Assembly: GCF_003259185.1 (NCBI RefSeq)
Contig: NZ_QGMP01000004.1
Span: forward strand, 62,001-126,000
Direction of reading: 5' to 3'
DNA length: 64,000 nt
From: Isoalcanivorax indicus
GTDB lineage: Bacteria; Pseudomonadota; Gammaproteobacteria; Pseudomonadales; Alcanivoracaceae
Shown here: positions 8,476 to 17,880 of the stretch, in pieces
How the letters are laid out: every line of letters begins with the position of its first letter
Position numbering within the stretch: the stretch's first letter is position 1
Position numbers and translations under genes: made by a program
Notes under the pieces: model-generated
The model's input: only the letters and a program-made list of their open reading frames with translations
Databases searched by the model: none
What the model was told of the DNA's origin: nothing

Positions 8476-9807
8476 GTGGCCCGCGACAAATCCTCTTTCC
8501 GCACGACGACACAAACCGGGCGCCTGCTGCGTCTCACCGGCATGACCACGTCCATCGCCTCGCGCGTGGCGTCGCACTCAGTGAAGCGATTATTCCAGTC
8601 CGAAGAAGCCCGCGATCGCGACCGGGAAAAACTGCTGCGGCATATCGGCAAGGAAGTCGCCTCGACTCTGGGCGAAATGAAAGGCGCCGTGATGAAGGTC
8701 GGCCAGATCGCCTCGCAGATGCAGGATTTGCTGCCCCCGGAAATCGCCGACGCCCTGTCTGTTCTTCAGAAAGCATCCGCACCCATGCCTTTTTCTGTCA
8801 TCCGCCGACAGGTGCGCCGCGAGCTGGGCGACGAGCCCGATGTGCTGTTTGCCCACTTCGAAGAAAAACCGTTCGCCGCCGCCTCCATCGGGCAGGTGCA
8901 TCGGGCAACCACGCTGGAAGGCCAGGATGTGGTGGTCAAGGTCCAGTACCCGGCGGTCAAGGAGTCGATCGATTCGGACATGCGCCACCTGCGCCGCATC
9001 CTGCGCCTGGGTGGCCTGCTGAAAGTGGAAGAAGCCACTCTGGATGCCATCTTCCGGGAGATACGCACGCAACTCGAGGAGGAACTGGACTACCGCCAGG
9101 AAGCCGAGCACCTGCGCCAGTTCCGCGCCTTCCATGCCGACGACCCCTGGCTCGTCATCCCGGATGTCATCGACACCCTCAGTAGCGACAAGGTGCTGAC
9201 CCTGACCTATGAACCGGGCGATGATCTGAACGCCGTGCGCGACAATCCGATTTACGATCAGCCCTTGCGCAACCGGCTGGGCGAGCGACTGTTCGACGCC
9301 CTGGCACGGCAGATCTTCATGCTGCGCACGGTGCATTGTGATCCACACCCCGGCAATTTCGCCTATCGGCCGGACGGCACCATCGTGATGTACGATTTCG
9401 GCGCCATCAAACGCATTCCGGAAGAAGATCTTGATGCCCTGCGGCGCCTGACCCGGGCCGCTTACGAAGAGGACTATCGCGCGCTGGAACAGGTGTTGCG
9501 CGATCTGGGCATACGCAAGGCCAGCGGTCCTGAGGTCAGCGAAGACTTTTACGTTGGCTGGGCCGACCTGCTGTTACCGCCGTTCAATCATGAGCCGTTC
9601 GACTTTGCCGCCTCGCGCCTCCATCTCAAACTGGCGCGCAAGACGCGCGAAACGTCATGGAAGCATCTGGAATCCTTCCAGCCGTCTGCACGCACATTGC
9701 TGGTGGATCGCGTGCTGGGCGGCCACTACTGGACACTGGTCAACCTTGGCGTTGTCGCCAGTTTTCGCCCGCACCTGGAAGCCATCATGGCGCGTTCAGA
9801 GCAATAG
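8476..9807 (+). CDS. ABC1/AarF (UbiB-like) atypical kinase family protein
   Basis: Protein-kinase-like ATPase of the ABC1/ADCK/UbiB family, linked elsewhere to ubiquinone and lipid metabolism. Motifs seen: KVGQ (74-77, the family KxGQ motif), the Ala-rich loop AAASIGQVH, VVVKVQYP with the ATP-binding Lys, HCDPHPGN (287-294) and YDFG (Asp307). No C-terminal membrane helices are present, so it is closer to cytoplasmic AarF relatives than to UbiB itself. The GTG at 8476 is chosen because upstream residues are unlike the family and a promoter-like sequence sits there; ATG 8542 is an alternative. The start is uncertain, the family is not. Confidence 0.85.
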   Translation: MARDKSSFRTTTQTGRLLRLTGMTTSIASRVASHSVKRLFQSEEARDRDREKLLRHIGKEVASTLGEMKGAVMKVGQIASQMQDLLPPEIADALSVLQKASAPMPFSVIRRQVRRELGDEPDVLFAHFEEKPFAAASIGQVHRATTLEGQDVVVKVQYPAVKESIDSDMRHLRRILRLGGLLKVEEATLDAIFREIRTQLEEELDYRQEAEHLRQFRAFHADDPWLVIPDVIDTLSSDKVLTLTYEPGDDLNAVRDNPIYDQPLRNRLGERLFDALARQIFMLRTVHCDPHPGNFAYRPDGTIVMYDFGAIKRIPEEDLDALRRLTRAAYEEDYRALEQVLRDLGIRKASGPEVSEDFYVGWADLLLPPFNHEPFDFAASRLHLKLARKTRETSWKHLESFQPSARTLLVDRVLGGHYWTLVNLGVVASFRPHLEAIMARSEQ

Positions 9808-9829
9808 GAGCAATAGACCGCCCTCCATG

Positions 9830-9860
9830 AAAAACGCCCCGACCTGGTGGCCGGGGCGTT
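9830..9860 (-). terminator. Terminator of the small porin gene
   Basis: Arms AACGCCCCG (9833-9841) and CGGGGCGTT (9852-9860) with a ten-base loop. Read on the minus strand the stem is followed by TTTT, about 20 bases after the porin stop codon. Confidence 0.7.
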
Positions 9861-9881
9861 CGGGTACTGCGCGGTCCGCCA

Positions 9882-10421
9882 TCAGAATGCGGAACGAAAG
9901 CCGACACTGATACCGTTGAGTTCATAATCGCTCTTGTCCAGATAGCGCATGTACTCCACGTTCATGCCGAAGGTATCGGTCAACTGGAAATCGATGCCGG
10001 CACCGTAGGACTCATCACTGACCGTATCGGTCTCGCGCGAGGCACTGCCGATGCTGGTATCCAGCGTGACCTTGCCACGGGCCTCGGTGTAACCGCCGAC
10101 CACATACGGACGAACATGCTCGGCCAGCGGCACGGACAGCTTCAGGTAACCACCGTACAAGTGATCCAGGTCATACTTGATGTTGCTACGCTCATCCGAG
10201 CGCACACCCATTGCACCACGTGCTTCCAGGCCGATGAAGTCGTTGAACTCTATGCCACCACGCAGCGTGATCCCTTCCGGCTTGAGCTTGTTATCGGTGT
10301 CATCACTTTCCAGCTGGAACTGGGTGTAGTTGAGACCAATATACGGCCCGGCAGCCAGTGCGGTGCTGCTACCACCCAATGCCACGGCCGCGACCAGTAC
10401 TTTCAGAGAATATCCTTTCAT
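9882..10421 (-). CDS. Outer membrane beta-barrel protein (OmpA-like/opacity type)
   Basis: A 179-residue exported protein. The signal peptide ends ALA-AGP at about residue 23. The mature part of about 156 residues shows repeated amphipathic strands (PYIGLNYTQFQLES, IGLEARGAMGVRS, VRPYVVGGYTEARGKVTL, FGMNVEYMRYLDKSDYEL) and ends GISVGFRSAF with the C-terminal Phe used by the Bam machinery. The size fits an eight-stranded barrel of the PF13505 kind. It is monocistronic with its own terminator. The function is unknown. Confidence 0.85.
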   Translation of the reverse strand: MKGYSLKVLVAAVALGGSSTALAAGPYIGLNYTQFQLESDDTDNKLKPEGITLRGGIEFNDFIGLEARGAMGVRSDERSNIKYDLDHLYGGYLKLSVPLAEHVRPYVVGGYTEARGKVTLDTSIGSASRETDTVSDESYGAGIDFQLTDTFGMNVEYMRYLDKSDYELNGISVGFRSAF

Positions 10422-10662
10422 GCTGTGTACTCCTGCTCATGTAGTGACACCAGATTCGAGGCCACTGACACCGCTTTGTTCACTGCCGGTCGGCACGGAT
10501 GTGCCCGGTTGTGACTCGCTGCGGACTTTAACCTTCCTTTATAAAACGGCTGTAAAACATGGTAATGAGAGGTAGACACTCCCGCGAAGGTTGGTCCCCC
10601 TCGCAGGACGCGCTACTATCGACAAGAAGCATCGGGGCGCCGGGAAACATCGGGGACAGGGA

Positions 10663-13059
10663 ATGCACCAGATCAGCCACTACCTTTGGCGCGGCGTTCT
10701 GCTGATAACGAGCCTGCTGGTCGGCTACCCGGCCGTGGCGAGTCCGGACGCTTTCGCGCTCGAGGCAGGCATCGCACGCCACGACACACCCACCGGGCTG
10801 CTCTGGATCGACGACTCGACCTCACGGCTGACGCCGGAGACCGCTCTGCGCGCCTTCTCCGAGGGCCGCGGCACACCGCTGCAGGGGGCTTATCCCTCAC
10901 TGGGCTTCCGCAGTGGCCCTCAGTGGTTTCTGCTGCCACTGGACAACCTCTCCGGAGAGCAGACCTGGATACTGCAAGCCGGACGCCCGCATCTCGACTA
11001 TCTTGATGTCTTCCTGCTGGACGCCCGGCAGGCCCCCCTGGCTCACACACAGGTCGGTGACCGGGTTCCTTTCCATAGCCGCCCGCTGCCCCACCCGCAC
11101 CTGGTCATCCCCTTGACGCTGCCGCCCGGCCCCTCCTGGTTGCTGTTGCGCGCCGAGGGCGACAACGCCATCGAAATGCCGATATCCCTGGCTACCCGCG
11201 AAGCCTTCCAGCAGCAGGACAGTCAGCGCCTGTTTGGCCACGGGCTCTATTACGGCGCCATCACCATCATGTGCCTGTTCAATCTGCTGATCTTCCTGTC
11301 ACTGCGGGACAACAGCTTCCTGCTGTATGTGTTGTATCTGGGCACGCTGGGACTGAACCTGTTTACCCGTGAGGGGCTGGCCTATCAGTGGTTATGGCCG
11401 GACGCGCCCTGGTGGAACCATCACAGCCTGCCGGTGTTCAACCTGCTCTCGGTGGGTTTTTCGATACTGTTCGCCTGCAGCTTCCTGCAACTCTCGACCC
11501 GTCGGCCGATGGTCTGCCGTATCCTGATGCCCTGCGGCCTTCTCGTGCTGCTGCTGGCCCCGCTGACGCTGCTGCTCGATTTCACCTTCTGGATTCAGGC
11601 TTCCACGGCGCTGGTGCTTCCCTGGGTACTGATCATCTCCGCGCTGGCCGCCTACGAGGCCTGGCGAGGCTTTCGCGCCGCCCGTTACTTCCTGGCCGCC
11701 TTCCTGACGTTGGCGGTAGCCGCCGGGCTGTATGTCCTCAAGGCCTTTGATGTGCTGCCGGGGCACTGGTACCTCGAACATGCCATGCAATTCGGCACCG
11801 CCATCGAAGCCTTGTTGCTGTCATTCGCACTGGCCAGCCGCATGACCAGCCTCAAGGATGAGAACGAACGTATCCAGCGCGAAGCCAATGAGGCTCTGGA
11901 ACAGCGTGTGCGCGAACGCACCCGCGAGTTGAACGAAGCCCTGAGCGCTCGCAGTGAATTCCTTGCGGTCATGAGCCATGAAATCCGTACGCCCCTGAAC
12001 GGCATCATCGGCACCCTGGATCTGCTGCGCGACTCCGGGTTGAATGCACATCAACTGCATCATCTGCATGTCATAGAGCAATCCGGCAACAGCCTGCTTG
12101 ATCTCATCAATGACATTCTGGATTACGCGCGCATCGAGGCAGGAAAAATGCCGATGGAGCAAGCCAACTTTGAGTTGCGCTCGCTGATCGAGGAATGCGT
12201 TGACCTGTTTCGTCATCGGGCCAGCATGGCGGGCAACGAGCTTGTCCATCGACTGGAACTGGGCGATGTCACCGAATGCCGGGGTGATGCCATGCGTCTG
12301 CGGCAGGTACTGGTCAACCTGATCAGCAACGCCGTGAAGTTCACGGAGAACGGGCAGGTCACCGTTCACGCACGCCGTGAGCCCGGGCAGACTGATTACG
12401 TCTACTTTCATATCGAGGATACCGGCATCGGTATCGAAGAAGACAAGTTGCCGCAACTGTTCGAACATTTTCACCAACTGGACGCCTCCACCAGTCGCCG
12501 TTATGGGGGCACGGGCCTGGGCCTGGCCATCAGTCGGCAACTGGTGGAAATGATGGGCGGCGAAATCGGTGTGCGCAGCACGCCGGAAAAAGGCTCATGC
12601 TTCTGGTTCCGTTTGCCATTGCCCATTGCGACGCACCACACCGACATGGCGCCCGCACCGGTAACAGACCAGCCTGTCTCGCCCGCCCGGCTTCTGGTGG
12701 TCGATGACAACCACATCAATCTGATGGTCGCCGAGGGCCTGCTGCGCAAGCTGGGGCACGAGGTGGATATCGCGGAAAGCGGCATGGAAGCCATCGCCGT
12801 GTTGCTTGCCAGGCAACCGCCGTTCGATCTGATCCTGATGGATTGCGAGATGCCGGACATGGACGGCTTCACCACCGCACGGCAGATCCTGCAGTTGCAG
12901 CAGGATGGCCGTCTGCCCAATACGCCGATTGTCGCGCTGACGGCCCATGCCGTGCCGGACAAGATTCGTGCCTGCCATGAAGCGGGCATGATCAGCCATA
13001 TCGCCAAACCGATCACACTGGAGAAACTGGCCCAGGCCCTGCGCAGTGTCTTGCGCTGA
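10663..13059 (+). CDS. 7TMR-DISM hybrid sensor histidine kinase
   Basis: A 798-residue hybrid kinase. In order: signal peptide (about 1-25, YPAVASPDAF), an extracytoplasmic 7TMR-DISMED2 sensor (about 30-165), seven membrane helices (about 180-390), a short coiled coil, HisKA with SHEIRTPLNG (His439), a HATPase domain ending GGTGLGLAIS, and a receiver domain with Asp727 in LILMDCEMPDMDG and Lys782. The DISMED2 sensor is thought to bind carbohydrate-like or other small ligands. The ATG at 10663 has GGGGACAGGGA just upstream. No response regulator or HPt gene is adjacent, so its output is unknown; the receiver lacks an HPt partner here. Confidence 0.92.
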   Translation: MHQISHYLWRGVLLITSLLVGYPAVASPDAFALEAGIARHDTPTGLLWIDDSTSRLTPETALRAFSEGRGTPLQGAYPSLGFRSGPQWFLLPLDNLSGEQTWILQAGRPHLDYLDVFLLDARQAPLAHTQVGDRVPFHSRPLPHPHLVIPLTLPPGPSWLLLRAEGDNAIEMPISLATREAFQQQDSQRLFGHGLYYGAITIMCLFNLLIFLSLRDNSFLLYVLYLGTLGLNLFTREGLAYQWLWPDAPWWNHHSLPVFNLLSVGFSILFACSFLQLSTRRPMVCRILMPCGLLVLLLAPLTLLLDFTFWIQASTALVLPWVLIISALAAYEAWRGFRAARYFLAAFLTLAVAAGLYVLKAFDVLPGHWYLEHAMQFGTAIEALLLSFALASRMTSLKDENERIQREANEALEQRVRERTRELNEALSARSEFLAVMSHEIRTPLNGIIGTLDLLRDSGLNAHQLHHLHVIEQSGNSLLDLINDILDYARIEAGKMPMEQANFELRSLIEECVDLFRHRASMAGNELVHRLELGDVTECRGDAMRLRQVLVNLISNAVKFTENGQVTVHARREPGQTDYVYFHIEDTGIGIEEDKLPQLFEHFHQLDASTSRRYGGTGLGLAISRQLVEMMGGEIGVRSTPEKGSCFWFRLPLPIATHHTDMAPAPVTDQPVSPARLLVVDDNHINLMVAEGLLRKLGHEVDIAESGMEAIAVLLARQPPFDLILMDCEMPDMDGFTTARQILQLQQDGRLPNTPIVALTAHAVPDKIRACHEAGMISHIAKPITLEKLAQALRSVLR

Positions 13060-13074
13060 CGCGATCAGAAACGG

Positions 13075-14469
13075 TCAGCGCAGGTCGCGCAGCAGCGAAT
13101 CCACAAACCGTTCCATCTGATTGAGATTCCGGCAGGGCATGGCACGCCGACAATAGGGCAGATACTGAGGCATTACCGAGTCACCGCTACCCCAGCGATT
13201 GCGCCCTTCGGGGTTAAGCCACAAAACCTGTCGGCTACGCTCGGCTATCTGGCGCAACACTGTCTGCTCCGCAGGCAGATCATTATTACGCGCGTCACCC
13301 AGCACAATCACTGTGCTCTGCCGGTCCAGATCCGCCTCACAGGTCCGCCAGAAAAAGCGCAGCATGTCACCATAATCCGTGCCGCTGCCCGCATACTCGG
13401 ACAGTATCCGGGCAATAGCCGTGTCGGCATCGCCGCTGGCGGCAAACAGTGCCGAGACCTCACCGCAGCGGGATGCAAACGCAAAACTCCGCACCCGTGG
13501 CAACAGGCTGTTCACCGCGTGCAGGAACATCAGCAGAAAACGGGAGGCGGAGGCAACGGAGCTGGACACATCACAGATCACGAACAGTTTAGGCTTGCGC
13601 AGCCGTCGGCTCTTCCAGTGCAGTCTCGCGGGCACCGCATCGTGGCGAATGCTGGACACCAGGGTACGGCGTGCATCCAGCAGCCCCTTTCGCGACGACC
13701 GTTGGCGGCGGCCGTGCAGGGTGACCAGACGTTGGGCCATGCGTTGCACCAGGGCCTGCACATCGCGGAACTCCGCCAGATCCCGCAGGTTCACCTCTCG
13801 CATGGTCTGCTCGCGCAGTTGCGCTCCTGTTTCTCGCGCCTGCAGCAGGAACTGCCTGTTGACCTCTTCGATGACCGTCTGGCGCAGGGCATCGCGTGCC
13901 CGACGCAAGGCCAGCCCACGCGGATCGTGCTGCGCTTCCAAACGGAAGATGTCCTGATCCAGCGCCTCGCCCCCCATGGCCAGCATGACGCGCCGGGCGA
14001 ACAGGCCTTTCTGGGTGATGACGCGCAAGCGCGTCAGGTCGACCGTCCGCACCGCAGCGGCCATGCGTTGGCTGAGCCGAGCCGGATCATCCTGTTCAAG
14101 CAGCCGCGCCAGGTCGGACACCTCACTGTCTGACTGCCCTTCGCCGCCACCGCCACCGCCCGCAGACGCTCCGGCATTGCCCGGCTGAGGGGGTGGCGGG
14201 TCGCTCGCCGGCGGCGCACCCGGCGGCTCACTCGATGCTGGCGGCCGTGGCGCAACGAAACGGAAAAAATCATCGAAACATTGATAGTAACGCCACTTGT
14301 CCGCTTCGCTTTTCGCCAGCGCCATGCCCAGCGCCTGACGCAAACGGGCGCGATCGTCGTAGCCAGTCAGGTCCGCCACCCGCAGTGCATCCAGACTCTC
14401 GGCGGTAGACACGGACACTCCGGCACCGCGCAGCGCCTTGATGAACTCGGTCAGCACCCGCTCGGCCAT
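13075..14469 (-). CDS. VWA domain-containing CoxE-like protein
   Basis: A 464-residue protein with a long alpha-helical N-terminal region, a low-complexity Pro/Gly/Ser linker (about 110-145) and a C-terminal von Willebrand A domain of the CoxE family. The metal site is seen as DVSSS in FVICDVSSSVASASRF, followed by the TVIVLGDARNND strand. It overlaps the MoxR gene by one base (TGATG), the normal MoxR-VWA pairing. Such pairs act as chaperone-like systems that mature or insert metals into a partner enzyme; no obvious client is adjacent. Confidence 0.9.
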   Translation of the reverse strand: MAERVLTEFIKALRGAGVSVSTAESLDALRVADLTGYDDRARLRQALGMALAKSEADKWRYYQCFDDFFRFVAPRPPASSEPPGAPPASDPPPPQPGNAGASAGGGGGGEGQSDSEVSDLARLLEQDDPARLSQRMAAAVRTVDLTRLRVITQKGLFARRVMLAMGGEALDQDIFRLEAQHDPRGLALRRARDALRQTVIEEVNRQFLLQARETGAQLREQTMREVNLRDLAEFRDVQALVQRMAQRLVTLHGRRQRSSRKGLLDARRTLVSSIRHDAVPARLHWKSRRLRKPKLFVICDVSSSVASASRFLLMFLHAVNSLLPRVRSFAFASRCGEVSALFAASGDADTAIARILSEYAGSGTDYGDMLRFFWRTCEADLDRQSTVIVLGDARNNDLPAEQTVLRQIAERSRQVLWLNPEGRNRWGSGDSVMPQYLPYCRRAMPCRNLNQMERFVDSLLRDLR

Positions 14470-15386
14470 CAGTCTTTCAGCAACCGGTGCAGGTCAGCGC
14501 GAGCGGTCACCAGGTCTTCTTCGTACTTCAGCAGCAGACGCAGGGTCGACTCCACCTGAGCCGGTGTCAGCGTATCCGCGTGCATCAGCACCAGCGCACG
14601 GGCCCAATCGATGGTCTCGGACACTGCGGGCTGCTTCTTCAGGTCCATCTCACGCAACCGCGATACAAATGTAGTCAACTGACGTCGCAGGGATGCGCTC
14701 ACCTCGGGTACCCGGGCGGCAATGATCTGTTGTTCCAGACGCAGATCGGGATACGGAATATACAAATGCAGACAGCGCCGCTTGAGTGCATCGGACAATT
14801 CGCGGGTATTGTTGCTGGTCAGGAACACCAGCGGCTCATTGCGCGCGGTCACTGTGCCCAGTTCCGGAATGGATATCTGATAATCGGACAGCAACTCGAG
14901 CAGAAAGGCCTCGAACTCCTGGTCTGCCTTGTCAATCTCGTCAATCAGCAACACCGGGGCCTCGTCGGCACGCAGCGCCTGCAACAATGGCCGTGGCTCC
15001 AGAAACATGTCCGAGTAGAAGGCATCGCCAAAATCCGCAAGCCGTTCCATACAGGCTTCGAGCGTATCGGCATTGCCGAGCAGATCGCCCAGCTTGTCCT
15101 TGAGCAGTTGTGTGTACAGCAACTGCTTGCCGTACTTCCACTCGTACAGCGCCTTGGCTTCGTCCAGCCCCTCGTAACACTGCAGGCGAATCAGCGGCGC
15201 CTCAAGAAAAGCCGCCGACGCCTTGGCCAGCTCGGTCTTGCCCACACCCGGCGGTCCCTCCACCAGAATCGGCTTGCGCAACTGGGCTGCCAGAAATACA
15301 GCGGTAGCGATTTCATCGTTACAGATATAGCCTTGCCCGTGGAAGCTTTCACGCACTTCCTCGATGGACGCGATGCGGGTTTTCAT
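14469..15386 (-). CDS. MoxR family AAA+ ATPase
   Basis: A 305-residue AAA+ ATPase with Walker A GPPGVGKT (44-51), Walker B VLLIDEID (145-152), sensor 1 at FLTSNN and an arginine-finger region near DALKRRCLHL. The family remodels partner complexes together with VWA proteins. It is first in a two-gene minus-strand operon and divergent from the HAD gene by 56 bases, so both genes share a short promoter interval. Confidence 0.92.
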   Translation of the reverse strand: MKTRIASIEEVRESFHGQGYICNDEIATAVFLAAQLRKPILVEGPPGVGKTELAKASAAFLEAPLIRLQCYEGLDEAKALYEWKYGKQLLYTQLLKDKLGDLLGNADTLEACMERLADFGDAFYSDMFLEPRPLLQALRADEAPVLLIDEIDKADQEFEAFLLELLSDYQISIPELGTVTARNEPLVFLTSNNTRELSDALKRRCLHLYIPYPDLRLEQQIIAARVPEVSASLRRQLTTFVSRLREMDLKKQPAVSETIDWARALVLMHADTLTPAQVESTLRLLLKYEEDLVTARADLHRLLKD

Positions 15387-15442
15387 TCAGCCCCTCCGGT
15401 ACGTCAGGATCCCAAGAGTAGAACAGGACGGCGAGCACCACC

Positions 15443-16117
15443 ATGACCACGATACCCAAGGCCATTTTTTTCGATTTCGGTGGCGTGATCGCCGACAGCC
15501 CTTTCGTTGCCCTGCGCGGCTACGAGACGGCTCGCGGCTTGCCGCAGGATTTCTTGCGGCAAACCAATGCGGTGAACCCGGACAGCAACGCCTGGGCCCG
15601 GTTCGAGCGTGGCGACATCGATCTGGACGCGTTCGATGACGCCTTTCTGGCGGAAACCCGGGCCCGCGGGCACGCCGTGCCCGGGCGTGACCTGGTACCG
15701 CTGCTGGCCACACCGGTGCGACCGGGCATGATCCGGGTGCTGGATGCGCTGCGTGATGATTTCCTGCTTGCCTGCCTGACCAACAACCTGCCTGTAGGCC
15801 ACGGCGCGGGCATGAGCCACGATGACACCCATGCTGCCAGCGTGCATCACGCCATGTCGCGGTTTCGCTTCGTGCTTGAATCAAGCCGCGCCGGTGTACG
15901 CAAACCGGAGCCGGCTTTCTATCTGAAGGCCTGCGATATGGCCGAGGTAGCGCCTTCGGACGTCGTCTTTCTGGATGATCTGGGCATCAATCTGAAGCCC
16001 GCCAGAGTGCTGGGCATGCAGACCATCAAGGTAGGGGATATCGAACCGGCGCTGGCGATGCTGGGGCAACTGATCGATCGCGATCTGGTGGGCATTTACC
16101 GGAACAACGGCGACTGA
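15443..16117 (+). CDS. HAD-IA family hydrolase
   Basis: A 224-residue haloacid-dehalogenase-like hydrolase. Motif I is FFDFGGVI with the nucleophile Asp11; the +2 residue is Gly rather than Asp, as in YihX-type members. Motif II is CLTNN, the lysine is in GVRKPEPAFY, and motif IV is VVFLDDLGIN. The region resembles the N-terminal phosphatase-like domain of epoxide hydrolase/ACAD10 proteins. The substrate is unknown. It converges on the ABM gene with 15 bases between stops. Confidence 0.87.
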   Translation: MTTIPKAIFFDFGGVIADSPFVALRGYETARGLPQDFLRQTNAVNPDSNAWARFERGDIDLDAFDDAFLAETRARGHAVPGRDLVPLLATPVRPGMIRVLDALRDDFLLACLTNNLPVGHGAGMSHDDTHAASVHHAMSRFRFVLESSRAGVRKPEPAFYLKACDMAEVAPSDVVFLDDLGINLKPARVLGMQTIKVGDIEPALAMLGQLIDRDLVGIYRNNGD

Positions 16118-16132
16118 GGTCGCCCGCAAGCG

Positions 16133-16513
16133 TCAGTGCAGAACGATCTCTTCGCCCAGCAGGACGCGGGGCATTTCCAGCTCCAGAGCGTCATCGTCTC
16201 CCATATCGCTGTCTTCCGACTGGACTTCGAACCGCGATGAGGTGACCTGACCGTCGATCATGTCCGGAATGGCGTCCAGAAAGGCATCGACATGGGCGGA
16301 GGCGAAATGGATTTCCAGCGCGTCCAGGGAGCGCCACTGCTGCCAGATCATGATGATCTCGGGCTGGTCCGCCTGCACATAAACCTCGTAGGCCACACAA
16401 CCTTCTTCCGTGCGTGACGCTTCCGCCAGCGCGTATACGAGCGCCACGGCATCTTCGCGACAGTCTTCGCGTACCGGAATGGTGCCTTTGACGATGATCA
16501 TCGAGCCGGACAT
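16133..16513 (-). CDS. Antibiotic biosynthesis monooxygenase (ABM) domain protein
   Basis: A 126-residue protein with a ferredoxin-like ABM fold: MIIVKGTIPVREDCREDA, then EEGCVAYEVYVQADQPEIIMIWQQW and a helix with HFASAHVDAFL. Such proteins are small heme- or quinone-related oxygenases or unknowns. An acidic C-terminal extension of about 25 residues (SEDSDMGDDDALELE) is beyond the usual domain. The start at 16513 has AAGG a few bases upstream; ATG 16501 is an alternative. Confidence 0.8.
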   Translation of the reverse strand: MSGSMIIVKGTIPVREDCREDAVALVYALAEASRTEEGCVAYEVYVQADQPEIIMIWQQWRSLDALEIHFASAHVDAFLDAIPDMIDGQVTSSRFEVQSEDSDMGDDDALELEMPRVLLGEEIVLH

Positions 16514-16626
16514 AACACCTTGAAGTGGTTGCAGGAAAGCGCGCCAGTGTAGCACAAACGGGCATTGATTGCTTGTGCGGGCGCGCCACGTATGTGAGCG
16601 CCCGCACACCTCCCTTCCTGCGCTGA

Positions 16627-17304
16627 TCAGCCCAGGAAGGTGACCGACTCACCCAGCGGCGCCCGCCCGACGCGAGTGCGATTGGCATCCACGGCGGCGT
16701 CCTCATAGCCAAAACTGATACCACAGAGGATGGCGGTATCCTCCGGCTCACCGAACACCTCACGCACATCATCCGGGTAATAGCGCATGCTGCCCTGGGC
16801 GCAGGAACCGATACCAAAGGCCGTCATCACCAGCATCAGGCTCTGGATATACATGCCCACATCCAGCGCCACCGTCACACCAAAGCGGCGATCCATGCCG
16901 ATAAAGGCCACATGCGGCGCATCGAACAGTTCGAAGTTACGCAGCGTGGCACGCAACCGGCCCACCTTGTCGTCACGGGCAATGCCCATGTTGTTGTACA
17001 GCTCGACAGCGCAATCCACCTGACGCTGGCGGTAAACCCCCTCGAACGACGGCAGATGCTCGAAGTCGGGACTGATCGCCTTGCCCTGGCTGGCGTTGGC
17101 CACCATCCGCTCACGCAGGGTGTCACGCGCCTCGGCTGAGGCCACCAGCACCCGCCACGGCTGGATATTGCAGTTACTGGGGGCCAGCTGGGCCAGCGAA
17201 AACACCTCTTCGAGCACCGGTTGCGGCACCGGCTTGTCCAGAAAGCCGCGCACGGAGCGGCGGTTACGCAAGGCCTCGGCCAGGCTCATGTCCTCAGCGG
17301 TCAT
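16627..17304 (-). CDS. Nitroreductase family FMN-dependent oxidoreductase
   Basis: A 225-residue nitroreductase-fold protein: RRSVRGF near the N-terminus for FMN phosphate binding, APSNCNIQPWRVLVAS, and the C-terminal GIGSCAQGSMRYYPDDVRE segment with ILCGISFGYED. The family reduces nitro, quinone or enone substrates with NAD(P)H. It is single, between the ABM gene and a CXXC protein, with no pathway clue. Confidence 0.9.
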   Translation of the reverse strand: MTAEDMSLAEALRNRRSVRGFLDKPVPQPVLEEVFSLAQLAPSNCNIQPWRVLVASAEARDTLRERMVANASQGKAISPDFEHLPSFEGVYRQRQVDCAVELYNNMGIARDDKVGRLRATLRNFELFDAPHVAFIGMDRRFGVTVALDVGMYIQSLMLVMTAFGIGSCAQGSMRYYPDDVREVFGEPEDTAILCGISFGYEDAAVDANRTRVGRAPLGESVTFLG

Positions 17305-17407
17305 GGCATTCCCCTTTCGATTCAGGATGATGGATCAACAGGACGGGGAGTATAAGAAGGCGGGCCCGCGCTCCGCCATGGCAGGAACGATCAGGCGAGC
17401 GGCACGG

Positions 17408-17746
17408 TCAGGCGGCCAGCTCGCTCTCGGCGGCGCGCACGGCGGCGCAGATATCCATGATCGCAGCGGGGGCCCGGCGGTCACCGCCTTGTGGTGCAGC
17501 AAGACCGAAGCGTGCGGCACACTCCGGGCAGCACACCAGGTAGCTGACATCCTCGCCCGCCTCGGCTTCCGGCTGCTCATGCACCACCCAGCCCTCGGCT
17601 TTCGCCCGCTGACCGATGTCGTGATAGTAGTCCAGCCCCAGCGGACGCTCGGGCTCGAAGTCAAAGGTGGCGGTACAGCCCTGACAGTTCAACCACATGT
17701 CGTACAGGGCCGCGGCGTCGTAGGGGTCACGGGGATCAAAGGCCAT
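17408..17746 (-). CDS. Hypothetical protein with two CXXC-type motifs
   Basis: Not recognised as a named family. The 112 residues contain CQGC near residue 25 and CCPEC near residue 77, spaced like a zinc ribbon or rubredoxin-like knuckle, in an acidic, otherwise soluble protein. The ATG at 17746 is preferred because GGAG lies eight bases upstream; a GTG at 17758 is in frame. The upstream interval holds inverted copies of an AAGTTAC motif described separately. Confidence 0.6.
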   Translation of the reverse strand: MAFDPRDPYDAAALYDMWLNCQGCTATFDFEPERPLGLDYYHDIGQRAKAEGWVVHEQPEAEAGEDVSYLVCCPECAARFGLAAPQGGDRRAPAAIMDICAAVRAAESELAA

Positions 17747-17766
17747 ACCTGGCTCCACACATCAAT

Positions 17767-17794
17767 AAGTTACAATCACTTTTTAAAGTAACTT
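17767..17794. promoter_or_regulatory. Inverted repeat AAGTTAC...GTAACTT, candidate operator
   Basis: Arms at 17767-17773 and 17788-17794 lie 20-48 bases before the CXXC gene start. A third AAGTTAC is at 17843-17849. The complementary form TTGTAACTT is close to TTGTAAGCT and TTGTAAGTT found upstream of the nearby TetR gene. Confidence 0.35.
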
Positions 17795-17880
17795 TTATGT
17801 GCAGGCAAGGCCATTCGTCGGCGTTTTGTGAATCAGGTCAGAAAGTTACGCGGCAAAGTTAAAGTAGATCGCACTCCTGG

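Noticed and set aside
15443-16117. Inactive HAD protein because of Gly at the +2 position of motif I
   Set aside because: Active HAD members such as YihX-type proteins share this DxG form, so inactivity cannot be claimed.
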